In this document: piece after piece, positions 1 to 5,884 of the stretch
Numbering within the stretch: the stretch's first letter is position 1
How the letters are laid out: each line of letters starts with the position of its first letter
Origin: Peptococcaceae bacterium BRH_c23
GTDB taxonomy: Bacteria > Bacillota_B > Desulfitobacteriia > Desulfitobacteriales > Desulfitobacteriaceae
Assembly (NCBI GenBank): GCA_000961805.1
Contig: LADV01000218.1
Coordinates: forward strand, 1-16,054
Length of the DNA: 16,054 bases
Direction of reading: 5' to 3'
Translations under genes and position numbers: made by a program
The notes under the pieces: generated by a model
The model's input: the letters and a program-made list of their open reading frames with translations, nothing else
What the model was told of the DNA's origin: nothing
Database searches by the model: none

Positions 1-399
1 GCGCTTGCTGGTTTACGTGCTAATGAAGCCCGTTACTTTATGAACAAATACAAGCATGAATTTACGGTCGTACCAGCTAGCGAAAGCCAGGAGACCCTTG
101 ATTATGTGAACCGAATTTTGAAAGAAGAACGTGATATTGAGTTTGCGGCCAAACCTTTAGAAACGTCGCGTTTTCAAGTGGAAAATATCAAATTTGCCTA
201 CGTCTTTTATGAGGATGGTCTTGTGATCAACGTCATGTATACGGTTGATGACCCTAAGAAGCGGGCCGTTGGTTTTAAGCTTTCTGAGGGGATGGAGATA
301 CCAAAGGAGTTAGAAGAGAAGTTTAAGTTTGCTAGGCAGAAGTCTAAACTAGCTGGAACAATTCGGGGTTCGTTTTTTGTAATTAAAGGAGAATATTAA
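1..399 (+). CDS. Hypothetical protein, 5' end outside window
   Basis: The reading frame is open from base 1 to the TAA at 397-399, giving at least 132 residues. An ATG lies at 40, but no Shine-Dalgarno sequence precedes it and the codons before it (ALAGLRANEARYF) read like normal protein, so the true start is probably upstream of the window. The product is a charged, mixed alpha/beta protein with no signal peptide or membrane segment. It has a strand-rich middle (FAYVFYEDGLVINVMYTVDD) and a lysine-rich helix near residues 100-115. I do not recognise the family. It may be the last chromosomal gene before the conjugative-element remains, or part of them. Confidence 0.6.
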   Translation, partial: ALAGLRANEARYFMNKYKHEFTVVPASESQETLDYVNRILKEERDIEFAAKPLETSRFQVENIKFAYVFYEDGLVINVMYTVDDPKKRAVGFKLSEGMEIPKELEEKFKFARQKSKLAGTIRGSFFVIKGEY

Positions 400-471
400 A
401 GTAAGCAAAAGCGCAAGTGGAGGAATCCAGCCATTTTTTGTATTTGGTCATTCTTTTTCTTCATTGAAATT

Positions 472-513
472 AGTGAAAGCTATTTTCTCTCTAGGTAAAA
501 AATAGCTTTCACT
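472..513. repeat. Perfect 15-bp inverted repeat between genes
   Basis: AGTGAAAGCTATTTT at 472-486 is the exact reverse complement of 499-513, with a 12-base loop. No T-tract follows on either strand, so it is not a standard intrinsic terminator. It lies between the partial first gene and the conjugative-element protein and could be an mRNA 3' stem or the edge of an inserted segment. The rest of 400-527 shows nothing else. Confidence 0.75.
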
Positions 514-527
514 CGCTAGAAAACCCA

Positions 528-998
528 ATGGATGCGGACATTTTCCTTGGTAACTTCTACTTTGCTAATAGGGGTTCAGGGGGGATGCGTATCTTTTTTC
601 CTCTGAAGATCATCACCTACACCCAAGGCGAATATGGGATGGAGTACAATCCGATGGAAATCTCCCCTGCGGAAGCAGTAGCGTATGAGGATGCTATCCT
701 CGTAGCCATTGCCAAGGAGAATCGTTTCTTTGAAAACGATCGAGGTCTTGCAGAATACATCCACGACGAAGCTCTCAATAAAAAGGTGTATAGCCTGTAC
801 CCGTCCGTTGAGATTGTCGACGGTGAGTTGTGGGGAGTAATGACTGCCGGGCTGAAGAAGTCCCTCTCAGGAGAGGAAATCGCTGAGCTTCTTGATTTTG
901 TGACTGGACAAAACAGCGATGGCTACGGCGAAGGTTTTGAACAGCGGCCCATAAAAATTCCTGACAGCGAAATCTACGTCAGCTTTTGGAGTCACTAA
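528..998 (+). CDS. Small conjugative-element accessory protein
   Basis: The frame from 528 gives 156 residues, but the recognisable part begins at the ATG at 585 (MRIFFPLKIITYTQGEYGME). That ATG has an AGGGGT Shine-Dalgarno-like site about nine bases upstream, so 585 is the better start (137 residues). The pattern of EYGMEYNPMEISPAEA, an ERGLAEYIHDEALN-like block, LWGVMTAG and DGYGEGFEQRPIK matches, from memory, a family of small acidic proteins carried by Tn1549-like elements of clostridia, often near antirestriction genes. The biochemical function is unknown. It is cytoplasmic by composition, with no membrane segment. Family members as I recall them run further past the VSFW motif, so the C-terminus may be shortened. 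The neighbouring coupling-protein remnant supports the element origin. Confidence 0.6.
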   Translation: MDADIFLGNFYFANRGSGGMRIFFPLKIITYTQGEYGMEYNPMEISPAEAVAYEDAILVAIAKENRFFENDRGLAEYIHDEALNKKVYSLYPSVEIVDGELWGVMTAGLKKSLSGEEIAELLDFVTGQNSDGYGEGFEQRPIKIPDSEIYVSFWSH

Positions 999-1040
999 AA
1001 CTATTCCTTAAAACTTGAGCAGGAGATGAAAAATAATTTA

Positions 1041-1065
1041 CCGGGCCTCGGCTACGGAGGCCCGG
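1041..1065. repeat. GC-rich 9-bp hairpin downstream of element protein
   Basis: CCGGGCCTC (1041-1049) pairs perfectly with GAGGCCCGG (1057-1065) around a 7-base loop. No T-tract follows. It could stabilise an mRNA end or be an element-borne structural site. Together with the next two hairpins it fills the gap between the accessory protein and the coupling-protein remnant. Confidence 0.65.
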
Positions 1066-1097
1066 TGATGGGATGAATGAAAAGTGAACGGACAAAT

Positions 1098-1139
1098 AGT
1101 GCTCTTTGGTTTCTTATGAAGCTGAAGGGCGCTTTTTTT
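1098..1139 (+). terminator. Possible intrinsic terminator with GU pairs
   Basis: AGTGCTCTT (1098-1106) can pair with AAGGGCGCT (1125-1133) using two G-U pairs around an 18-base loop, followed at once by a run of T (1134-1139). The long loop and wobble pairs make it weaker than the hairpin just downstream. Confidence 0.4.
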
Positions 1140-1185
1140 GTTACAGCAGATTGCTGTGAGCTATACAAATAAATAAAAGAACGAG

Positions 1186-1227
1186 AAGGCGCTGTCTTAC
1201 AAAAAAGGCAGCGCCTTTTTTGTTTTT
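1186..1227 (+). terminator. Intrinsic terminator upstream of virD4 remnant
   Basis: AAGGCGCTG (1186-1194) pairs with CAGCGCCTT (1209-1217). The stem extends inward by one G-U and one C-G pair, and a T-rich tract runs to 1227. Stem and U-tract together make a good Rho-independent terminator. It lies just before the Shine-Dalgarno site and six-codon open frame that precede the truncated coupling-protein gene. Confidence 0.75.
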
Positions 1228-1257
1228 CCGAGAAAGGAGCTGAACAATGAAGCATGA

Positions 1258-2127
1258 TGTAACTTAAACGCCTTTCTGGATTCCGAGCTGGAGCAGATAC
1301 TGTGCTTTGACACGGCAATCGATGCGGAAAGGTTCTACACCAGTAAAAGCGCCATCTTTCTTGTAATGCCGGAGGAAGATAACACAAAGTATTTCATCAT
1401 CAGCCTGATCGTCCAGCAGCTCTACCGTGAAATCCTGTCGGTTGCCGACGAGCATGGAGGCAAGCTCCCCAACCGTGTGATGATGTTCCTCGACGAGATC
1501 GGTACCATCCCTAAAATTGAGTCGGCAGAGATGATGTTTTCCGCTTCCCGCTCCCGACGCGTGTCCATCGTTGCCATCATACAGAGCTTTGCACAGCTGG
1601 AGAAAAACTATGGCCGAGAGGGTTCGGCCATCATTATAGACAACTGTCAGAATACTGTGTTCGGCGGTTTTGCTCCCAACAGCGAATCGGCGCAGATTTT
1701 GTCGAAATCCATGGGAAGCAAGACTGTCATGAGCGGCTCGGTCAGCCGGGGTAAAAACGATCCGTCGCAGAGTCTGCAGATGATCGAGCGACCGTTGATG
1801 ACCCCCGACAAACTCAAATCCATGCCAAAAGGCCGCTTTATCGTCACAAAGACCGGCGCCTACCCGATGCGTACCAGACTGAAGTTGTTCACGGAATGGG
1901 GCATTACCTTCGGCAAGCCTTATGAGATCGCCGAACAATCGGCCAGAGAGGTGGAGTATGCCAACAGGCGCAGAGTGGAGGAAGAAATCATCCGTCGGCA
2001 CTCTGCCTGTGTAGATGTGCCGGAGAAAGCTGATGCCGGAGCTGCCGCATCGGGCGGATTACTCCACACACCGATCCAAGAGCCAGAAGCGCCGATCAGG
2101 ACAAAAGCACCTGTTCGGATTGAATAG
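1258..2127 (+). pseudogene. VirD4/TraG-type coupling protein, 5'-truncated
   Basis: VirD4/TraG ATPases link the relaxase-bound DNA of a conjugative element to its type IV secretion channel at the cytoplasmic membrane. Coupling-protein sequence can be read from about 1264 (LNAFLDSELEQILCFDTAID), ahead of the first in-frame ATG at 1366. The Walker B-like segment FLDEIGTIPKI is present, as are the ASRSRRVSIVAIIQSF block, the FGGFAPNSESA block and a charged C-terminal tail. The N-terminal membrane anchor and the Walker A half are absent, and a stop codon (1255-1257) closes the frame, so no functional ATPase can be made. An AAAGGAG site and ATG at 1247 open only six codons (MKHDVT) before a stop at the break. 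This suggests a deletion joined the start of another gene to the middle of virD4. The segment is richer in GC than the genes to its right. Confidence 0.8.
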
Positions 2128-2138
2128 GAGGTGAAGCT

Positions 2139-2413
2139 GTGGCTTACTTTTCTTCTCTTCTCTTTATTCTTCGGAGCTGCCGCACCGAGCAAGAGCAGTT
2201 TATATGTATCTGCATGATCGTGCCGACAAGGAGGGTAAATGTTATCCAGCGATTGGTACCATCGCCAAAGAACTGAAGCTGTCCCGAAGCACGGTCAAGC
2301 GCGCAATAGCTGACCTTGAAAAAAGCGGCCGTCTGCGCAAGGAGCAGAGATGGCGTGAGAACGGCGGCAAGAGCAGCAACCTGTATTATGTGGTACAGCA
2401 GGATTCCAGTTAA
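2139..2413 (+). pseudogene. Winged-helix DNA-binding protein, frameshifted
   Basis: A GTG start at 2139 follows a strong AGGAGGTG site and opens as MAYFSSLLFILR. The continuation expected for this family (ELPHRARAVYMYLHDRADKE) is found one frame back, from about 2174 to the stop at 2411-2413. Adding one base near 2171-2176 would join the two into a single protein of about 91 residues. The body holds a helix-turn-helix (AIGTIAKELKLSRSTVKRAI) and a wing (GRLRKEQRWRENGGKSSNLY). Proteins of this kind are common on Tn1549-like elements next to transfer genes and probably act in replication or gene control. As it stands only the fragment from ATG 2204 (69 residues) could be translated, unless the missing base is a sequencing error. 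Confidence 0.7.
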
Positions 2414-2416
2414 AGG

Positions 2417-2466
2417 GGCAGAAAAATGACCTTCTCCGCCAAGGGGAAGGTCTGTCTGCTTTTCGG
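2417..2466 (+). terminator. Hairpin terminator at end of element remnant
   Basis: The core stem GACCTTCTCC (2428-2437) pairs with GGGGAAGGTC (2443-2452) with one G-U pair and a 5-base loop. It can be lengthened by GCAGA (2418-2422) pairing with TCTGC, followed by a short TTTT. It begins a few bases after the stop of the winged-helix gene and would end transcription of the element remnant. Confidence 0.55.
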
Positions 2467-2574
2467 TGAACTATGCTACGGTTCATGATGAACTGTGCAG
2501 TGAACTCCTCACTCTAAAGAAATGACCTAAACATCAGAAAAAAGACAAAGATTTAAAGAATACTTTATAACGTA

Positions 2575-2607
2575 TGACAAAGTCAAATAATTTGTTGACA
2601 AAGTCAA
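2575..2607. promoter_or_regulatory. Tandem operator-like repeats over MarR promoter
   Basis: The 12-mer TGACAAAGTCAA occurs twice without mismatch, at 2575-2586 and 2596-2607. The copies are 21 bases apart, which is two helical turns and places them on the same face of the DNA. The second copy extends to the palindrome TTGAC-AAA-GTCAA, and its left half is the -35 box. A dimeric winged-helix repressor bound here would block RNA polymerase. The obvious candidate is the MarR-type protein encoded just downstream, acting on its own gene. The repeats are seen; the regulator is inferred. Confidence 0.65.
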
Positions 2608-2623
2608 GTATATTATATAATAT
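2595..2623 (+). promoter_or_regulatory. Promoter of MarR-GNAT/transporter operon
   Basis: A perfect -35 box TTGACA lies at 2595-2600. The -10 region is TATAAT at 2616-2621 (15-base spacer) or TAATAT at 2618-2623 (17-base spacer), within a very AT-rich stretch. The start codon of the regulator follows about 40 bases further on. Confidence 0.7.
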
Positions 2624-2658
2624 ATATTTAAATCAATCAAAATGAAAGGATGATATTT

Positions 2659-3591
2659 GTGAAAAAAAATATACCTGATAACAAGATCGACCAAGTACGA
2701 GAATTTAACCGATTTTTCACACGAAAGATAGGTGTCCTGCGTGAAGGATTATTGCACAGTTCGTATTCCCTTACTGAAGTGCGAATCTTGTTTGAAATTG
2801 CCAATAGCGATAATCCAACTGCTACAAAGTTAAGCCGTGCATTGGGATTGGATGCGGGTTATTTTAGTCGTATTTTAGCTCGCTTTGAGGAACAAGGGCT
2901 TACTGAGAGAGTTCGTTCAGAGCACGATGGCCGACAGTTTCTTATTCGTCTTACACAGGAAGGCATGAAATTATTTTCACTTTTAGATCAACGTTCACGA
3001 GATGAGGTAGCCGAGATGTTGAGTGAACTTAGTGAAGAAGATCAACAGAAGCTCCTGAAATCTATGCACGATATTGAAAACATTCTCGATAAGAAAAGCT
3101 TCAAATTTTCTGAAGCGTTTTTCCTGAGAAGTCATCAGCCGGGTGATATGGGCTGGGTTACCCACCGCCATGGTGTGCTGTACGCCCAGGAGTATGGTTG
3201 GGATGAACGTTTTGAGGCACTTGTGGCTCAGATTGCAGCGGAGTTCATTAACAACTACAAACCTGAACGTGAGCGGTGCATAATCGCAGAGATGAATAGT
3301 GAAATTGTGGGGTCGGTGTTCGTTGTTCAAAGCAGTGATACGGTGGCTAAACTGCGACTCCTTTTGGTAGAGCCAAAGGCACGTGGATTGGGGCTCGGAA
3401 GCCGCTTGGTACAAGAGTGCATTACTTTTGCAAGGCGTGCAGGTTACCTGAAGCTTGTTTTATGGACCAACAGCGTACTTGTAGAGGCACGGCATATTTA
3501 TGAGAAAGCTGGATTTAAACTGGTAGAACAGGAAGAACACCATAGCTTTGGCAAAGACCTTGTTGGGGAGACGTGGGAGCTGGTTCTTTAA
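2659..3591 (+). CDS. MarR-family regulator fused to GNAT acetyltransferase
   Basis: The GTG at 2659 is preferred because AAAGGA (2645-2650) sits eight bases before it, whereas the ATG at 2650 overlaps that site. This gives 310 residues. Residues 35-140 form a MarR winged helix (PTATKLSRALGLDAGYFSRI, then the wing RSEHDGRQFLIRLT). Residues 145-310 form a GNAT domain with the acetyl-CoA loop RGLGLG at 242-247 and a closing IYEKAGFKLVEQEEH block. Known MarR-GNAT fusions pair DNA binding with transfer of an acetyl group to a small molecule or protein; the substrate here is unknown. The product is cytoplasmic. Its TAA overlaps the next gene's ATG, so regulator and transporter are co-translated. 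It probably represses its own operon through the tandem repeats upstream. Confidence 0.85.
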   Translation: MKKNIPDNKIDQVREFNRFFTRKIGVLREGLLHSSYSLTEVRILFEIANSDNPTATKLSRALGLDAGYFSRILARFEEQGLTERVRSEHDGRQFLIRLTQEGMKLFSLLDQRSRDEVAEMLSELSEEDQQKLLKSMHDIENILDKKSFKFSEAFFLRSHQPGDMGWVTHRHGVLYAQEYGWDERFEALVAQIAAEFINNYKPERERCIIAEMNSEIVGSVFVVQSSDTVAKLRLLLVEPKARGLGLGSRLVQECITFARRAGYLKLVLWTNSVLVEARHIYEKAGFKLVEQEEHHSFGKDLVGETWELVL

Positions 3592-4883
3592 TGAAAGGTT
3601 CTCAAACAAACCCTTCAACTGAATCCAGACAAAGCTTTTGGCAGATTTGGCTGTTAATTTGTTCTAATTTACTTACCTCTATAGGGGGAGGAACTGTATT
3701 AAGTGCAGCAAAGGGTATTTCAGAATTAACAATGCTTGGAAGCGGATCAATTTTTGCCTTTTTAGTTGGAAGTGCATTTAGCTTAGGATTGCTAATAGCA
3801 GTGAAATGCTACTGCCGCAGTCGTATACTGGCTTATATTTCTATTGCTACCATCTTTAGCTCGATAACACTTTTGGGCATTGTGTGGGGCAATGCATTCC
3901 TCATAGAGAAAAACTTGCCTTTGTCTGGAGCTATGGCATGTTTATTTTTGCTAGTTTTAATAATACGGTATGCATTCTGGTTCTTGAGCAGATCATTGCG
4001 GTCTAACATTGCTTCAATGGTAAAGTCTTCGTGGCTTGCATTGACAGAAGCTGCATATTTTCTCGGGTTCATTATCGGCCTATTGCTAAGACCTAGTGCC
4101 TTATTGGCGGGAGGCAGTATTATAAGGGTTCTAATTTTAGATATCTTTTTATTGTTTATTGTTGCAGTCTTTGATTTTTTACAACAAAAATACGCCTGCA
4201 ATAGCCTTGGTCAATACGTATTCAACAATAAAGGCAGGATAACCAAACAACCATTTTTTTTGTACCTTACAGGAGCATTAGGATTCCTGACCATCGCGTT
4301 TCAAGTGGTAATTTTTTATTTTGCAGATAGTATGGCCCAAGCCAACATACCCATTCTCAGCGCTATGGCAGATGTTATACTTGCTCTGTTTTATACAGGG
4401 GTAGCGGCAATGGCCACATTGTGTTTTTATTGGAACCCTAACTTAGAAATTGTTGATAATAGGTCAGCGATAGTTTCATTGCAATTAAATAAGCGGATGG
4501 TCAGCATTCCTTTTTCATTGCTGGTTTCGCTATCAGGTTTGCTGATTTTTTTGGGTATTTCAGGGATTACTACTGTAGCCAATTTAAGGAATGATTCAAC
4601 TCTATGGTTGATGGCCAGGGTAATTTCGTCTTTATCAATAGGTATCGGAGCAGGCTTATTTGAACTTTTGTTTCTTAGCATAGTTGGTCGGATTAACTCT
4701 TGGCAAAATTCAACAGTAGCCCTAGCAATTGGGGTTGTGTCTACAGGCGCTGCAGTTGCCATGTTTCTTATGCTGCAGTGGAAGATGTATCTCATAAGCA
4801 AGTTAGTTATAATTATAATGGGTGCTGGCTTAAGTATTCTGTTAATTGAGAAGGCTAAAGCTCATCAGGACAAATCATATTAA
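3591..4883 (+). CDS. Putative 12-TM major-facilitator-like transporter
   Basis: The ATG at 3591 overlaps the preceding TAA (TAATG) and has GGGAG about ten bases upstream; a GTG at 3573 is possible but would lie inside the regulator gene. The 430-residue product is almost entirely hydrophobic, with about 12 predicted membrane segments in two halves of six. The longest soluble loop lies in the middle (about residues 200-220, QQKYACNSLGQYVFNNKGR). A short basic loop after the second segment (CRSRI) is where MFS motif A would sit, but the motif is degenerate, so I cannot name a subfamily. It probably exports or imports a compound linked to the MarR-GNAT partner, such as a drug, peptide or metabolite. 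The gene is AT-rich compared with the modules to the right. Confidence 0.65.
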   Translation: MKGSQTNPSTESRQSFWQIWLLICSNLLTSIGGGTVLSAAKGISELTMLGSGSIFAFLVGSAFSLGLLIAVKCYCRSRILAYISIATIFSSITLLGIVWGNAFLIEKNLPLSGAMACLFLLVLIIRYAFWFLSRSLRSNIASMVKSSWLALTEAAYFLGFIIGLLLRPSALLAGGSIIRVLILDIFLLFIVAVFDFLQQKYACNSLGQYVFNNKGRITKQPFFLYLTGALGFLTIAFQVVIFYFADSMAQANIPILSAMADVILALFYTGVAAMATLCFYWNPNLEIVDNRSAIVSLQLNKRMVSIPFSLLVSLSGLLIFLGISGITTVANLRNDSTLWLMARVISSLSIGIGAGLFELLFLSIVGRINSWQNSTVALAIGVVSTGAAVAMFLMLQWKMYLISKLVIIIMGAGLSILLIEKAKAHQDKSY

Positions 4884-5038
4884 CCGGGAGTTTGCATTAA
4901 TCCTACCATAAAGCCTGTAGCCAAAACAAAGGCATCACTTGGATTCGGAGGATTCAGGATAAAGTATGGGACAGTTTTATTTTCCGGGACTTTAAACTGA
5001 AATTCGAAGAATAAACCCGGTTTGAGGCTATTATTCAT
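4880..5038 (-). pseudogene. Minus-strand C-terminal gene fragment
   Basis: On the minus strand a frame is open from 5086 to the TAA at 4880-4882. It reads like real protein: GIFKAKVFYEGAIK, then MNNSLKPGLFFEFQFK, then VPENKTVPYFILNPPNPSD and a hydrophobic end. The only ATG (5036-5038) has GAGGGTG upstream and would give 52 residues, but protein-like sequence continues back to a stop at 5087-5089. I therefore read it as the tail of a larger, lost gene. It converges on the transporter and the two stop codons overlap. The family is not recognised. Confidence 0.4.
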
Positions 5039-5098
5039 TTTTATTGCACCCTCATAAAATACTTTTGCTTTAAATATACCAGAATTTTAATTATGTAA

Positions 5099-5254
5099 GT
5101 AAGTACAAAACGGTGTGTCTGTGATATCATTTCCGTGCTGGAGCTTGAGCAGTCGAATGTATTCCAACATTTAGCGGTACTGCGACATGAGAATCTTATC
5201 GAGTCGAGAAAACAGGGACTCCAGAACAAGAGAGTCATTTGTACAGAAGGTATA
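5099..5254 (+). pseudogene. ArsR-family regulator fragment
   Basis: The frame opens at 5099, after a stop, and reads KRCVCDIISVLELEQSNVF, then QHLAVLRHENLIESRKQG. This is the recognition-helix region of ArsR/SmtB metal-sensing repressors, including a CVCD motif like the arsenic/antimony site of ArsR. The first 40 or so residues of the family are missing and the sequence loses similarity after about 5220, so it cannot fold as a complete repressor. The frame then runs into the dehydrogenase-like fragment below. It is a relic whose target genes are no longer beside it. Confidence 0.6.
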
Positions 5255-5295
5255 GATGACTCTCTTGCATTTCTGTTTATGGTATGCTTGTTCTT

Positions 5296-5730
5296 ACTTA
5301 AGGGGATTATTCCAACTAAAGCATTACTTAAACATCGGAAGCCTTATCTATGCTTAATAAGTCTAAAGAATTGGGCATAACAGCAACGGTTTCGTTCGTC
5401 GATGCTAGCGTTGGCAAGGCCAGAAAGGACCGAGTGGTAAAAAGTCTCAGGATGGGTGCAGAGCATCTGCTGGCAAAGAATGGGGTTGAAGTCATGCGGG
5501 GAAAGGGGTTAAGAATCATTTCAGACGTTGGGTTCAATAACCTATATCGTAGGCCAATAGGTCGAGGATATGCTCGCGATCATCTCATTGACACGTGCAC
5601 CACACCCAGACGTTTGAAGACTGCAAAGTCTCTTTTACTCCAAAGAGTTACCCCAGATTTAATTTTGCCTAAGGATCTAAATTTGTCAGTTATGCTTTGC
5701 GGGTTTGGGGTATGTATTTGTACAGCGTGA
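5296..5730 (+). pseudogene. Dihydrolipoamide-dehydrogenase-like fragment, frameshifted
   Basis: The segment KGIIPTKALLKHRKPY (one frame, ending near 5345) followed by LNKSKELGITATVSFVDA, ARKDRVVKSLRMGAEHLL and AKNGVEVMRGKG (next frame, from 5350) matches the FAD-domain start of dihydrolipoamide dehydrogenases and related flavin disulfide reductases. The normal GCIPTK redox motif reads GIIPTK, so the second catalytic cysteine is gone. The preceding FAD-binding GxGxxG segment and the NAD domain are absent. After about 5540 the frame stays open to 5730 without recognisable similarity. Frame change, missing cysteine and truncation all mark it as dead. It may once have been controlled by the ArsR fragment next to it. 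Confidence 0.6.
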
Positions 5731-5823
5731 AAGAGGTTCGGGGGAACATCTTTTAGGGTTTATCGAGTGTATCGTTTAGGTGAACAGGAAAATATTGATT
5801 ATGTAAATTTTGTTATTGAGTTA

Positions 5824-5832
5824 TGTTATAAT
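5824..5832 (+). promoter_or_regulatory. Extended -10 promoter of module 1
   Basis: TGTTATAAT is an extended -10 element (TGnTATAAT) about 50 bases before the chosen start codon at 5885. No good -35 box lies 17 bases upstream, which is usual for extended -10 promoters and could mean that an activator is needed. The rest of 5731-5884 shows no other gene. Confidence 0.55.
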
Positions 5833-5884
5833 AATAGCAAATGTTTATACAAAGTTACTTCAGGTGTATTGGGAGTGTTTCCTC

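Noticed and set aside
1264..2001. 245-codon minus-strand open frame
   Set aside because: It lies wholly opposite the virD4 remnant, whose translation shows clear coupling-protein motifs; the minus-strand translation is rich in His and Arg like a typical antisense shadow.
5810..5884. 25-residue N-terminal extension of the module 1 catalytic subunit
   Set aside because: It would include the extended -10 element at 5824-5832 and lacks a ribosome binding site; the ATG at 5885 has one and starts just before the cluster cysteines, as in relatives without a signal.
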